From NCBI GenBank assembly GCA_016928075.1, contig JAFGLJ010000025.1, forward strand, positions 1 to 39,561: 39,561 nt of DNA. Reading direction: 5' to 3'. Under the pieces are notes generated by a model. That model searched no databases and was not told the DNA's origin. It was given only the letters and a program-made list of their open reading frames with translations. Shown in pieces: positions 27,242 through 36,758 of this stretch. Position 1 is the stretch's first letter. The number at the start of each line of letters is the position of its first letter. This DNA is from Bacteroidales bacterium (GTDB lineage Bacteria; Bacteroidota; Bacteroidia; Bacteroidales; VadinHA17). The translations under genes and the position numbers were made by a program.

Positions 27242-27931
27242 ATGAACCACAAAGTAACAGAACACTTTATCAGTTTATCTCTTAACCCTGAATCAGGGCG
27301 ATACCTGATCCTGGGGAACTATCTTACATACGGTATTATAGGGGCTATTTTAATGGACCTGTCACTTGCAGGGAGAATATCAATTGAAAATCATGATATT
27401 ATACCCGGGAAAGATCTGTCATCAACAGGTATTCCAGCGTTTGACAGGATGCTGAGCACCATTTCAGAATCCGGAAAGCTGCGAAACATAAAAACATGGA
27501 TTCGAAGATTAGGCAATAAGGCTCCATGGTATCGCAAAGAGATGCAGAAAAATTTTGTTGATCAAGGCATCCTGAAAGCAGAAAAAAAGAGGTTTATTGG
27601 CATACCCTACAGGTTACATTACGTTGCCAGACCGGGATATAGAAAGAACCTTATCATCAGGTATAAGGAAGTTATACTTTATAATAAGATACCTGAAGAT
27701 CATGAAATTATGGTAATAGGCCTTATGTTTGCATGTAAGATGCACAGGGTTATTGCAAGGGGAGGCACTGAAAGAAGAAATGTGAGGAAAAAAATTGTTG
27801 AGATAATCAGGGATAATAAATTTGCCAATGATATAAATCAAGCCATTATGGAAGTCCAGGCTGCCATTACTGCCAGTATTGCGGCTACAGCAGCCATGTC
27901 GGCAGCAACTGCCTCATCCGGAGGTAATTAA
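27242..27931 (+). CDS. GPP34 (GOLPH3/Vps74-like) family protein
   Basis: In eukaryotes GOLPH3/Vps74 binds PI4P and Golgi glycosyltransferases; bacterial members are uncharacterised. This 229-residue protein has the family layout: a helical N-terminus with YLILGNYLTYGIIGAILMDLSLAGRISIENHDIIP (compare the eukaryotic LRGCILIELALRGRI-type segment), KTWIRRLGNKAPWYRKEMQKNFVDQGILKAEKKRF in the middle, and a C-terminal helical part. It ends in an Ala/Ser-rich tail (AAITASIAATAAMSAATASS). No signal peptide is present, so it is probably cytosolic and membrane-associated. The start is the ATG right after the repeat spacer. Family call fairly firm, function unknown. Confidence 0.78.
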   Translation: MNHKVTEHFISLSLNPESGRYLILGNYLTYGIIGAILMDLSLAGRISIENHDIIPGKDLSSTGIPAFDRMLSTISESGKLRNIKTWIRRLGNKAPWYRKEMQKNFVDQGILKAEKKRFIGIPYRLHYVARPGYRKNLIIRYKEVILYNKIPEDHEIMVIGLMFACKMHRVIARGGTERRNVRKKIVEIIRDNKFANDINQAIMEVQAAITASIAATAAMSAATASSGGN

Positions 27932-27937
27932 GTAGTA

Positions 27938-27959
27938 TAGGCGCAAGATTTTGCGCCTA
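27938..27959 (+). terminator. Perfect hairpin after the GPP34 gene
   Basis: TAGGCGCAA-GATT-TTGCGCCTA is a perfect 9-bp stem with a 4-base loop, starting 6 bases after the GPP34 stop. There is no T-run after it, so it may be a processing or weak termination signal. Confidence 0.4.
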
Positions 27960-27989
27960 AACAGTAAGGATTTAAGAACCATTCACAAT

Positions 27990-28427
27990 ATGAGTCGATT
28001 TATATCATTTGCGGTCATTTTTATATTGGCTTCATGTAACGATTTAACCACCACTGAGCGACCTAATATAATCCTTATCCTGACCGATGACCTGGGTTAT
28101 TCTGATTTAGGATGCTATGGGAGCGAAATAAGCACACCAAACCTTGATAGACTTGCAGAAAATGGTATACGATTCACCGAGTTTTATAATTCAGCAAGGT
28201 GTTGCCCCAGCAGGGCTTCGGTGCTTACAGGGCTCTACCCTCACCAGGCAGGAATAGGATCGTTTGTGGGGCCCGACAGGGGCGTGCACGGATATACGGG
28301 CAGCCTGACACCCAATGCAGTAACTATAGCCGAAGTGCTTAAAGAAGCAGGTTACAGGACATTCGGTGTTGGTAAATGGCATGTGAATATGCCCGGACCT
28401 ACCGACAGGGGGTTAGGGGAATGTTGA
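27990..28427 (+). pseudogene. Truncated sulfatase (S1 family) lipoprotein
   Basis: The N-terminal quarter of a Cys-type sulfatase. Residues 1-16 are a lipoprotein signal (lipobox Cys16 in LASC), then RPNIILILTDDLGYSDLGCYG with the metal-binding D33/D34, and the formylglycine motif C71-C-P-S-R75, and GKWH at 128-131. After PTDRG the frame runs into GLGEC and a stop at 28425-28427, where intact relatives continue for another 350-400 residues including the remaining catalytic and metal ligands. No further sulfatase sequence is found before fumC. I take it as inactive and cut by a deletion whose junction lies at the repeat array beginning at 28423. Start: the ATG at 27990; an in-frame TTG further up has no signal peptide. 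Confidence 0.88.
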
Positions 28428-28490
28428 TGGAAGTTGAATAAGGTTGAAAGAAGTTGAGATTGAGTTTAGAATGAGTTTAGAATGAGTTTT
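28423..28490 (+). repeat. Tandem array at the sulfatase break: 10-bp then 11-bp units
   Basis: Four 10-base units beginning GTTGA (GTTGATGGAA, GTTGAATAAG, GTTGAAAGAA, GTTGAGATTG) are followed by two 11-base units AGTTTAGAATG and a T-run. The stop codon of the truncated sulfatase is inside the first unit. Confidence 0.8.
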
Positions 28491-28590
28491 TTTATTGCTG
28501 GTAAAGGATTGTGCCCCTCGCTAAACTAATAATAAACTTTCAGAATATGATTTTTGTATTATCTTGTGAATAGCAACAAATAGAAAAGCA

Positions 28591-29952
28591 ATGAAATACA
28601 GAACTGAATCAGATGCACTTGGTGAGATAAAGGTTCCGGAGGATGCTCTTTACGGAGCACAGACACAGCGAGCCGTTGAAAACTTCCCTATCAGTGGGTT
28701 AAGACTGCAAAAGCCCTTTAAAGTGTTCCTGGCTCTTATCAAGAAGAATGCTGCCCGGGTAAACGGGGAACTGAAGCTGATAGATAAAAGGATATCAAAT
28801 GCTATAATAGAAGCAGCACAGGAAATTATAGAAGGTAAACATGACGGGGAATTTGTGGTAGATGTTTTCCAGACAGGTTCCGGTACTTCTTCAAACATGA
28901 ATATGAATGAGGTAATTGCCAACAGGGCAAATCAAATCCTCTCAGCGAAAAATGTGAATGATGTTAAGGTTCATCCCAATGACCACGTTAACCTGTGCCA
29001 GTCGAGTAATGATGTGATCCCCTCTGCCATAAATATTTCTGCATCATATCTAATAGAGCGTGATTTGTTGCCGGCTCTCACTAATCTGAAAGATTCCCTG
29101 AGGAATAAGAGTGTGGCTTTTGCAGGTATTCAAAAACTGGGCCGAACGCATCTCCAGGATGCGGTAGTCATGACCCTGGGCGATGAATTTTCAGGATATG
29201 CCAGCCAGGTCGAAAAAGACATTGAGCGACTGAATGAAGTAAAAGGCAATCTGCTGGAACTTAGCCTTGGAGGAACAGCAGTAGGTACGGGGATAAACGC
29301 TCATCCTGAGTTTGCTGCAAGAATCATTAAAAATATAGCTGACGAAACAGGTATGTATTTCAAGGAGTCAAGAAATCATTTTGCCTCCCAGGCAGCACAG
29401 GACGACTCGGTTGCCCTCAGCGGTGTGTTGAAAATAATTGCTGTAAGCTTTACTAAAATTGCGAATGATTTAAGATGGCTGTCCTCAGGGCCCAGGGCGG
29501 GTCTTGGTGAGATTAACATACCGGCTGTGCAACCGGGCTCTTCCATTATGCCCGGAAAAGTAAACCCGGTGATTCCCGAGGCTGTGCTGCAGATGGCTGC
29601 ACAGCTTATAGGAAACGATGCCACAATAACTGCTGCAGCAATGGGTGGTAATTTTGAGCTGAACACAATGTTGCCCGTCATTGCCTATAATCTTTTACAA
29701 TCGCTTGAGATTTTATCCTCAGCTTCCAAAATATTCTCTGAAAAATGTATTAAAGGTATTACGGCAAATGAGGAAAAATGCAGGTTAAATGTGGATAACA
29801 GCCTGGATGTGGCGGTGAAACTAATACCCTATATTGGTTATGACAGGGCCTCAGAGATAGCGAAAAAAGCTTACAGGGAGGGCAAAACAGTCAGGCAGGT
29901 GGTAGAGCAGGAAAAAATACTTACCGAAAAACAGATGGGGAAGGTGTTCTAG
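28591..29952 (+). CDS. fumC: Class II fumarate hydratase
   Basis: Interconverts fumarate and malate in the TCA cycle. The opening RTESDALGEIKVPEDALYGAQTQRAVENFPISG and the signature GSSIMPGKVNPVIPE (from about residue 316) are FumC hallmarks, and the catalytic region SSNDVIPSAINISA is intact. The 453-residue length is normal. The protein looks native and complete, although it sits between the broken sulfatase and the glycosidase operon. The 163 bases upstream are mostly the repeat array; a weak TATCTTG about 25 bases before the ATG may serve as promoter. Confidence 0.96.
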   Translation: MKYRTESDALGEIKVPEDALYGAQTQRAVENFPISGLRLQKPFKVFLALIKKNAARVNGELKLIDKRISNAIIEAAQEIIEGKHDGEFVVDVFQTGSGTSSNMNMNEVIANRANQILSAKNVNDVKVHPNDHVNLCQSSNDVIPSAINISASYLIERDLLPALTNLKDSLRNKSVAFAGIQKLGRTHLQDAVVMTLGDEFSGYASQVEKDIERLNEVKGNLLELSLGGTAVGTGINAHPEFAARIIKNIADETGMYFKESRNHFASQAAQDDSVALSGVLKIIAVSFTKIANDLRWLSSGPRAGLGEINIPAVQPGSSIMPGKVNPVIPEAVLQMAAQLIGNDATITAAAMGGNFELNTMLPVIAYNLLQSLEILSSASKIFSEKCIKGITANEEKCRLNVDNSLDVAVKLIPYIGYDRASEIAKKAYREGKTVRQVVEQEKILTEKQMGKVF

Positions 29953-30025
29953 ATGCAGGCTGACCAGGTGCTGATATTCTACGCTATCTGTATCCAGTGT
30001 AAATGAATTTTTTAAGTAAAAATAT

Positions 30026-33000
30026 ATGAAAACGTTGATAATTAATATTTTAGTTATTCTGTTTCTTATAAGCTGTTCTTCAGAAAAAGAAATAGAATCA
30101 GTTTCCCCTGTTAACAGTTGTTCCCGGCTTATAAGCCTTTTTGCAGACCCACCAACAGAATACCGTAGTGCACCGCTCTGGGACTGGAATGAACGAATTA
30201 CAAAAGAGGGCATCAGTTTTCAGATGGAAGAATTTAAAAAGGCCGGAATTGGAGGTGTTTTTGTGCATCCGCGGCCGGGCTTGCTAACCGAATACCTTTC
30301 AGATGAATGGTTCCAACTGTTCGACTTTACCGTTCAGAAAGGCAGGGAACTGGATATGAAGGTGTGGATTTATGATGAAAATTCCTATCCATCCGGTTTT
30401 GGAGGAGGACATGTTCCGGCTCTGATGCCTGAATCTTATCAATATGGCGCAGGTTTAAGTATGGAGATACAGCAGGAATTACAGGTATTGCCTTCCGATA
30501 CCATTGAAGTTATACTGAAAAAAAGCGAAGATGGTTTTACAGATGTCACTGCAGTGTATGAACAGGAAATCGGGCGTCAGGGAAACTACTATATTTTCCG
30601 TAAAACTTATCCCTCCCGTTCTCCATGGTATGGAGGCTTTTCCTATGTCGATCTCTTGCATGAAGGAGTTACTGAGAAGTTCCTGGAAGTTACCATGACC
30701 AGGGGTTATGAACGAAATAAAGCAGACTTCGGCACAATAGTGCAGGGTGTATTTACCGATGAACCCAATCTTGAGGCTGCAATGCCATATGGCAGCGTTA
30801 TCCGCTGGACACCCGATCTGTGGGATGCTTTTCGTGAAAGGTGGGGATACGATCTGAAGATTAATATTCCTTCACTGGTGGAAGAAACCGGTAACTGGAA
30901 TAAGGTGCGGCATGATTATTACGAGCTAATCCTTGAGCTTTTTATCGAAAGGTGGGCAAAACCCTGGAGTAAGTACTGCGATGATAATGGTCTGAGATGG
31001 ACCGGTCACTACTGGGAACATGGATGGCCCATACCTACGGATGGCTTCGACGAGGCTGCCTTTTACATCTGGCACCAGCAGCCGGGAATTGACATGCTGG
31101 GCAACCAGCTGATTCCGCAGGGCCTGGGTGGCCAGTTTGGTAATGACAGGGCAGTGCGCGAACTGCTCAGTGCCGCCAACCAGGCAGGAAAGATTCGTAC
31201 CTTAAGTGAAACCTATGGTGGAGGAGGTTGGGAGGTGAACCTTGAAAAACAAAAACGGCTGGTGGACTGGCAATGTGTTCTGGGTGTTAATTTTGTTAAT
31301 CAGCATCTGTCCTATTATTCCTTGAACGGGGTACGTAAATTTGACTACCCGCCTTCCTTTTCCTACCATGAACCATGGTGGAAACACTACAAGCTGATGG
31401 GTGATTATATTGGCCGTATTTCGCTGTCTATGTCATCCGGCAACCAAATAAACAAAACACTCGTTCTACAGCCCAATACTTCTGCCTGGATGTATTTTTC
31501 AAGAAAAGGAAGACATCCGGCAATTGATACGATCCGGGATGGGTTTAAACATTTTGTTTACCTCCTGGAGCAGCATCACCTGGAGTACGATCTTGGATCT
31601 GAATACGTACTGAGAACACTTGGATCTGTACAAGGTGATAACCTGCAAGTTGGTCAGCGCAAATACTCCCTGGTAGTAATTCCTGCAGAAATGGAAAATA
31701 TTGATATGAGCACTTTCCGCTTGCTCGATGCTTACCTGGGAAACGGCGGTAAAGTTTTGTCTTTCCGCGAGGATATTCCATTTCTGGACGGAGAAAAATC
31801 ACCTAAGGTTAATGAACTCGCTGCCACCTACACCGGTCAGTGGACTTTAGCCACAAACCTTGCTGAAACGGTAGCCTTAAATATGCTGGCTAACAATGAA
31901 TTTGAAATGAACGACCTTATATCCAATGGTATGTTGTACCACCAGCGCCGGATTTTGGATGACGGACAGGTGTTGTTTGTCGTGAATGCCCACACTGACC
32001 AGAAAGCCTCGGCTGAAGTATCAATGAAAGGGAATTATGTTTCCCTGCTTGATCTTGTTACCGGCGAAATGTTTAGCTACCCTGCACAGATAAAAAACGG
32101 GAGGTTGATTTTTTCTTTTGACCTGGCTCCTGCAGGTAGCAAACTGTTTACCATAACCGATAAACGCTTAACTGATAAAGAATTAGTAGCTGCAGCAAAA
32201 AACGGATCACCAGTAAAAAGTACGTCCAACCTGCATGTTCAAAGATTATCAGACAACGTGCTGGTTGTGAATTACCTCGATTTAAAAACCGCAGAAACGG
32301 ACAGGAAAGAACTCTATTTTATGGAAGCCCTGAACAGTTTATTCCGGGAAAACGGAATTGAAATGGGGAATCCGTGGCAGCACAAGATACAGTATAAAAA
32401 GAATTACCTCGATCTGGATTCAGTATTTACTTCAGAATCATGGTTTAATGCCAGTTATCATTTTACTGTTCGGGAAAATCTGGATGTAAATGTGATGGAA
32501 AACATTCGTGCGGTTGTGGAAAGGCCGGAATTGTGGACGGTGTACGTTAATGGTCAGGAAGTTGAAAAAATACCTGGTGAGCATTGGATCGATAAGGATT
32601 TTCCTGTATTCCATGTTGGCCCGTTTCTGAAGCACGGGGAAAATACGTTGACATTAAAAGCTCCCCGAATGAATATTTTGGCCGAGGTTATGCCTGTGTA
32701 TATACTGGGAGATTTTTTAGTACAACCTGCAGAAAAAGGATTTGAAATTGCCGGCGGTGAAATTAATGGTGCCGGTTCATGGCAGGGCGCAGGAATGCCT
32801 TTTTATTCGAAGGAAGTAGGCTATTCGTTAAATTTCAATATTGAGGAGGTTTCAGGTTCAACATTTAAAGTTCAGTTGGGCAACTGGAACGGTACTTTGG
32901 CCGAAGTCATGGTGAACGGGGGAAAAGCCGGGCTTATTGCCTGGCAACCCTATGAGCTGGATATAACTGGATGGCTGAAAACAGGAAATAATGAAATTAC

Positions 33001-33190
33001 AGTCAACGTCTTCGGAAGTTTGAAAAATACTTTTGGCTTTTTTTATGAGAATAATGACAGCTGGATTTTTGGCCCGTTTTCATGGAACAGTGCACCTGCG
33101 AAAATTCCGCCATCTTCGGATTACTTCCTGATGGACTACGGACTTTTTGAATCCTTTAAACTTATCCGGACAAATAATTTTGGCGAATAA
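30026..33190 (+). CDS. GH106-like glycoside hydrolase, lipoprotein
   Basis: Lipoprotein signal with LISC (Cys17) followed by SSEKE, so probably surface or periplasm facing. The start of the catalytic part (PPTEYRSAPLWDWNERITKEGISFQMEEFKKAGIGGVFVHP-type, about 42-82) and YDENSYPSGFGGG, FTDEPN and SETYGGGG are typical of the large Glyco_hydro_106-type family, whose known members include alpha-L-rhamnosidases. The C-terminal 300 residues form beta-sandwich-like regions (GENTLTLKAPRMNI, then TGNNEITVNVFGSLKN). The length of 1054 fits. The next gene is a GH95 enzyme 46 bases on, so the two are cotranscribed. Rhamnosidase activity is inferred only; other sugars are possible. Confidence 0.72.
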   Translation: MKTLIINILVILFLISCSSEKEIESVSPVNSCSRLISLFADPPTEYRSAPLWDWNERITKEGISFQMEEFKKAGIGGVFVHPRPGLLTEYLSDEWFQLFDFTVQKGRELDMKVWIYDENSYPSGFGGGHVPALMPESYQYGAGLSMEIQQELQVLPSDTIEVILKKSEDGFTDVTAVYEQEIGRQGNYYIFRKTYPSRSPWYGGFSYVDLLHEGVTEKFLEVTMTRGYERNKADFGTIVQGVFTDEPNLEAAMPYGSVIRWTPDLWDAFRERWGYDLKINIPSLVEETGNWNKVRHDYYELILELFIERWAKPWSKYCDDNGLRWTGHYWEHGWPIPTDGFDEAAFYIWHQQPGIDMLGNQLIPQGLGGQFGNDRAVRELLSAANQAGKIRTLSETYGGGGWEVNLEKQKRLVDWQCVLGVNFVNQHLSYYSLNGVRKFDYPPSFSYHEPWWKHYKLMGDYIGRISLSMSSGNQINKTLVLQPNTSAWMYFSRKGRHPAIDTIRDGFKHFVYLLEQHHLEYDLGSEYVLRTLGSVQGDNLQVGQRKYSLVVIPAEMENIDMSTFRLLDAYLGNGGKVLSFREDIPFLDGEKSPKVNELAATYTGQWTLATNLAETVALNMLANNEFEMNDLISNGMLYHQRRILDDGQVLFVVNAHTDQKASAEVSMKGNYVSLLDLVTGEMFSYPAQIKNGRLIFSFDLAPAGSKLFTITDKRLTDKELVAAAKNGSPVKSTSNLHVQRLSDNVLVVNYLDLKTAETDRKELYFMEALNSLFRENGIEMGNPWQHKIQYKKNYLDLDSVFTSESWFNASYHFTVRENLDVNVMENIRAVVERPELWTVYVNGQEVEKIPGEHWIDKDFPVFHVGPFLKHGENTLTLKAPRMNILAEVMPVYILGDFLVQPAEKGFEIAGGEINGAGSWQGAGMPFYSKEVGYSLNFNIEEVSGSTFKVQLGNWNGTLAEVMVNGGKAGLIAWQPYELDITGWLKTGNNEITVNVFGSLKNTFGFFYENNDSWIFGPFSWNSAPAKIPPSSDYFLMDYGLFESFKLIRTNNFGE

Positions 33191-33236
33191 GATTGAATAG
33201 AAATAATTTAATTGAAAATGATTAAAAATTTTTGTC

Positions 33237-35573
33237 ATGAAAACAAAAATTTTCCTCTTGCTTCTTTTGTCGTCCCTTTTTTTTATTCATTGTAGCCGTA
33301 GGCAAGATCTTTCTTCCCCGGTTTATCGTTTATGGTATGATGAACCTGCAGGGGGATGGGAGGAAGCCTTACCCGTGGGCAATGGTCGTATAGGTGCGAT
33401 GATTTTCGGTGACCCGGTGAATGAACGTATTCAATTGAATGAAGAAAGTTTATGGGCCGGATGCCCGGTGAACAATAACAATCCCGCGGCCCTGGAGCAT
33501 TTGCCGGAAATCAGGCGGATGATATTTGAGGGTCAATATAAAAAGGCTTATCAAATGGCCAATGATTACCTTTTGGGGACTCCGCCCAGAATACGGTCTC
33601 ACCAGACATTCGGAGACCTGTTCCTGCACTATTCACCCGGATCTGAGATACAAAATTACAGGCGTGAACTGGATCTGCACACGGGAGTTGTAACAACAAG
33701 TTATGAGTCAGGAGGCAATAAAATGAACCAGGAAGTCTTTTCTTCATCTCCGGCAGATATGATTGTCATTAGGATCTCAGGATCAGCACCCTTTGATGTT
33801 AATCTTGAACTGACACGTGAAAAAGACGCAGAATTTTCCGTTTTGCCAGGTGGGAAAATGGTCATGAATGGTCAGATCATGGATGAGGAACGTCCCGTTA
33901 GCGGACCTGCCGGTGCGCATATGCGGTTTGCTGCACTGGCATATATTAATAATAAAGGGGGTGAGCTTCATAGTGAAGGCGAACAGTTATCCTGTAAAGG
34001 AGTGAATGCACTTACCATCTACCTGACCCTGGCAACCAATTATGAACTTGATCAACTGGATTTTAATGAGAGCATAGATCCCCTGGAGAAATGTGTATCC
34101 ATTCTTCAGAAAGAAGAAGTGATTTCTTTCTCAGCAATCAAAGAAGCCCATCTGGATGATCACCGTAAAATGTTTGATCGTGTGTCTATATCTTTTGGAC
34201 CGGATACCCTTCAGGATATCCCAACAGATGAGCGGTTGGCACGGGTAAAGCAGGGGGGAACCGACAACGGACTGGTTGCTACCTATTTTCAGTATGGCCG
34301 CTACCTGCTGATGGGATCGTCCCGAAAACCTGGCTGCTTGCCGGCAAACCTCCAGGGACTCTGGAATAAGGACTTTAATGCCCCCTGGAATGCAGACTTT
34401 CATACGAATATCAATTTGCAAATGAATTACTGGCCTGCAGAGGTGGTTAATCTTTCAGAAACCAGCCTTGTCCTGGCCCGTTTCATGGAGAAGATTACCC
34501 TACCGGGGGCAGTTACCGCGAAGGAAATGTATGGAACGGACGGATGGACTTTGCATCACCTGACCGACCCCTTTGGACGTACCGGGGTCGCTGACGGTGT
34601 ATGGGGCATTACACCCCTCGACGGGCCGTGGATGATGTTCCCGCTTTATCGCCATTATGAATATACCCAAGACAAGGATTACCTGCGCCGGATCTATCCT
34701 GTCATCAAAGGTTCGGCAGAATTTGTGGCCGGATTTTTAGTGGAGTCACCGGATGGGTATCTCGTGACCAATCCTTCCCATTCACCGGAAAATGCTTTTT
34801 ATGTTCCGGGGACTAACAGACAGGAGCAATCGATGCTGACATACGCTGCCACCACAGATATTCAAATAATCAGGAAGTTATTTGATATGGTGGAAGAAGC
34901 CACCCGGGTGCTTGATAAGGATCATGAATTTGCAAAAAAGATAGAAGGTATAAGGGAAAAATTGCCCCCGGTGCAGATCGGGGAAAACGGAACCATCCAG
35001 GAATGGATACATGATTATGAGGAAGTGGAAGTAGGTCACCGGCATATGTCTCATTTATTGGGGCTTTATCCCCTGGCTCAAATCACTGGGGAGACACCCG
35101 AACTCTTTGAGGCTGCAAGGAAAACGATAGAACGCCGCCTGCAAAGCGGAGGGGGGCATACCGGCTGGAGCCGTGCATGGATTGTTAATTTTTATGCGCG
35201 TTTGCATAACGGCGAAGAGGCCTGGAACCATGTTCAGCAATTGCTGGCCAGATCTACACTTGATAATTTGTTCGATACACATCCTCCATTTCAGATTGAT
35301 GGAAATTTTGGAGGAACAGCCGGAATTGCCGAAATGTTATTACAGTCCCATGGCGGAATAATTCATCTGTTACCGGCCCTGCCGGTGTCCTGGGCCGAAG
35401 GCAGTGTTAAAGGGCTGAAGGCCCGCGGAGGGTTTGAATGTGATATTTCCTGGAAAGATGGAAAACTCACAAAAGCGGCGATACGTAGTGAAAAAGGAGG
35501 TCAGGTAGATGTAAAATATGGTGGTGAGCAATTCCCGGTTGACATCCGGCCAGGTGGGGAGTTCGTTTATTGA
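33237..35573 (+). CDS. GH95 glycoside hydrolase (alpha-L-fucosidase/galactosidase type), lipoprotein
   Basis: Lipobox Cys19 in FIHC marks an exported lipoprotein. GH95 features are [26 protein letters not shown] at the N-terminal domain, then the catalytic barrel. By family logic (BbAfcA) the acid is E589 ([10 protein letters not shown]), and the water-activating pair N391/N393 ([10 protein letters not shown]) with D688 (FQIDGNFGG) are all present, so it should be active. It is an inverting enzyme removing alpha-1,2-linked fucose or related L-galactose. The 778-residue length is normal. It follows the GH106-like gene. No TonB/SusCD genes are in the window. Confidence 0.9.
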   Translation: MKTKIFLLLLLSSLFFIHCSRRQDLSSPVYRLWYDEPAGGWEEALPVGNGRIGAMIFGDPVNERIQLNEESLWAGCPVNNNNPAALEHLPEIRRMIFEGQYKKAYQMANDYLLGTPPRIRSHQTFGDLFLHYSPGSEIQNYRRELDLHTGVVTTSYESGGNKMNQEVFSSSPADMIVIRISGSAPFDVNLELTREKDAEFSVLPGGKMVMNGQIMDEERPVSGPAGAHMRFAALAYINNKGGELHSEGEQLSCKGVNALTIYLTLATNYELDQLDFNESIDPLEKCVSILQKEEVISFSAIKEAHLDDHRKMFDRVSISFGPDTLQDIPTDERLARVKQGGTDNGLVATYFQYGRYLLMGSSRKPGCLPANLQGLWNKDFNAPWNADFHTNINLQMNYWPAEVVNLSETSLVLARFMEKITLPGAVTAKEMYGTDGWTLHHLTDPFGRTGVADGVWGITPLDGPWMMFPLYRHYEYTQDKDYLRRIYPVIKGSAEFVAGFLVESPDGYLVTNPSHSPENAFYVPGTNRQEQSMLTYAATTDIQIIRKLFDMVEEATRVLDKDHEFAKKIEGIREKLPPVQIGENGTIQEWIHDYEEVEVGHRHMSHLLGLYPLAQITGETPELFEAARKTIERRLQSGGGHTGWSRAWIVNFYARLHNGEEAWNHVQQLLARSTLDNLFDTHPPFQIDGNFGGTAGIAEMLLQSHGGIIHLLPALPVSWAEGSVKGLKARGGFECDISWKDGKLTKAAIRSEKGGQVDVKYGGEQFPVDIRPGGEFVY

Positions 35574-35583
35574 CTCACCCTCT

Positions 35584-35668
35584 GGCACGGTTCTCCCTCC
35601 ATCCGCCGCAGCCTTGCATTGCCAACCATAGCTTTGCGGAGGTTGGGCGGAGGCGGGTAAACCGTGCC
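35584..35668. repeat. 85-bp imperfect inverted repeat after the GH95 gene
   Basis: Arm 35584-35607 pairs with arm 35645-35668: nine perfect outer pairs (GGCACGGTT with AACCGTGCC), then mostly paired C/G-rich sequence with three mismatches and one bulged base. The 37-base loop itself contains CCGCA/TGCGG-like arms. It starts 10 bases after the GH95 stop and could end transcription or be a mobile palindromic element. Right after it, 35698-35709 (CGGGGCTCGGTT) matches the minus strand of the dispersed 76-bp element. Confidence 0.75.
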
Positions 35669-35716
35669 GCGGGGCTCATAAAGCTCACCACGAACCCTCG
35701 GGGCTCGGTTTAATTA

Positions 35717-35746
35717 TTGCAATTCCTGTTTTATTTGGTAATTTAG
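35717..35746 (+). promoter_or_regulatory. Possible Bacteroidetes promoter for the BASS transporter
   Basis: TTG at 35717-35719 is followed after 19 bases by TAATTTAG (35739-35746), one mismatch from TAnnTTTG. The spacing fits the -33/-7 rule and the ATG follows 16 bases later. Confidence 0.35.
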
Positions 35747-35762
35747 TTCGCAAATTTGATTG

Positions 35763-36659
35763 ATGGAAGCCAGCCTGTTCTCTCAATATATACTGCCCGT
35801 AACCCTTGGCCTGATAATGATAAACCTGGGATTGTCATTGCACCTGGAAGACTTCAGACTGATTTTTTCTGAACCTAAGGCACTTATAACAGGACTCTTA
35901 TGCCAGATGGTGTTATTGCCCCTGCTGGCTTTTACTATTGCAGCATTAAGCAGTCTTCCTGATCCTATAAAAATAGGTATAGTATTAATATCTGTTTGTC
36001 CCGGAGGAGCTACTTCCAACCTTATTACCTACCTGCTGAAAGGAGATGTCGCTTTATCCATTTCACTCACTTCAATAAACAGTGTTCTTATACTATTCAC
36101 CATTCCGGGATTCATTATGCTTGCCTCAAAACTTTTTATGAACCAGGAAGCCATTGTTTACCTGCCCTTTTTACCAACGATATTGAAAATATTCCTGATG
36201 ATACTTCTACCTACTGCATTTGGTATATTGATAAGGTACAGGTTTCCTGTCCAGTCTCAGTCAGCAGAGAAGTATTTGAAATATATTACAACAATTTTAC
36301 TTGCTGTGGTTTTCCTCTTTGTCATTTTAACCAGCCATAGTGAAAGTGAGCATCCAATCAAGCTTTACCTGAGAATTGCTCCTCTTGTTCTATTATTGAA
36401 TATTCTGGGTATGATATCGGGATACTACTGCGGACGCTGGCTGAGATTCCATAAACCAAGATTAGTTACACTGTCAGTTGAAGTTGGAATACAAAACAGC
36501 GCACTTGCAATCACTATTGCGAGCAGCCCGGTTTTTCTTGATAACACTACTATGGCCGTTCCTGCAGTGATCTATGGTATGTTCACTTTCTTTAATGCTG
36601 TTTTTTTCGGTATGATAATAAATCGCTGGCATAATATCAGGGGGAAGATAAAATACTAG
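35763..36659 (+). CDS. Bile acid:sodium symporter (BASS) family transporter
   Basis: Inner-membrane Na+-coupled carrier of organic anions; family substrates include bile acids, pantothenate and 2-oxo acids. The 298-residue protein has about ten hydrophobic helices. The crossover motif region CPGGATSNLITYLLKGDVALSISLTSINSVL, and EVGIQNSALAITIA near residue 240, are BASS signatures. I start at ATG 35763; a TTG one codon earlier is also open. It stands alone between the glycosidase operon and a convergent redox gene. The substrate is not assigned. Confidence 0.9.
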   Translation: MEASLFSQYILPVTLGLIMINLGLSLHLEDFRLIFSEPKALITGLLCQMVLLPLLAFTIAALSSLPDPIKIGIVLISVCPGGATSNLITYLLKGDVALSISLTSINSVLILFTIPGFIMLASKLFMNQEAIVYLPFLPTILKIFLMILLPTAFGILIRYRFPVQSQSAEKYLKYITTILLAVVFLFVILTSHSESEHPIKLYLRIAPLVLLLNILGMISGYYCGRWLRFHKPRLVTLSVEVGIQNSALAITIASSPVFLDNTTMAVPAVIYGMFTFFNAVFFGMIINRWHNIRGKIKY

Positions 36660-36664
36660 TTGCT

Positions 36665-36732
36665 GGTTCCTCGTTCCTCGTTCCTCGTTATCTGGGTACT
36701 AGGTACTGGGTAACTGGGTACTGGATAGCTGG
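36665..36732 (+). repeat. Word arrays TTCCTCG and TGGGTAC/TGGGTAAC
   Basis: Three TTCCTCG heptamers (36667-36687) run into about five words of the TGGGTAC / TGGGTAAC type (36692-36732). The second word is the same as in the array at 5520-5591. Confidence 0.8.
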
Positions 36733-36758
36733 CTTCTGCTTAAATGTTTAAATCCCGG

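Noticed and set aside
26977..27285. Open frames on both strands in the repeat spacer
   Set aside because: They read through the word arrays and the 76-bp element, have repeat-derived compositions and no protein motif.
27990..28427. Functional short sulfatase
   Set aside because: Only the first quarter of the fold is present, so the second half of the active site is missing.
26888..28490. Insertion sequence remnant around the GPP34 and sulfatase genes
   Set aside because: No transposase fragment or terminal inverted repeats with target duplication could be found; only repeats are visible.
18067..29952. Fumarate-linked cluster made of the FAH protein, PurB and FumC
   Set aside because: The three are in separate operons, kilobases apart, and are ordinary housekeeping or generic family members; sharing fumarate is coincidence.
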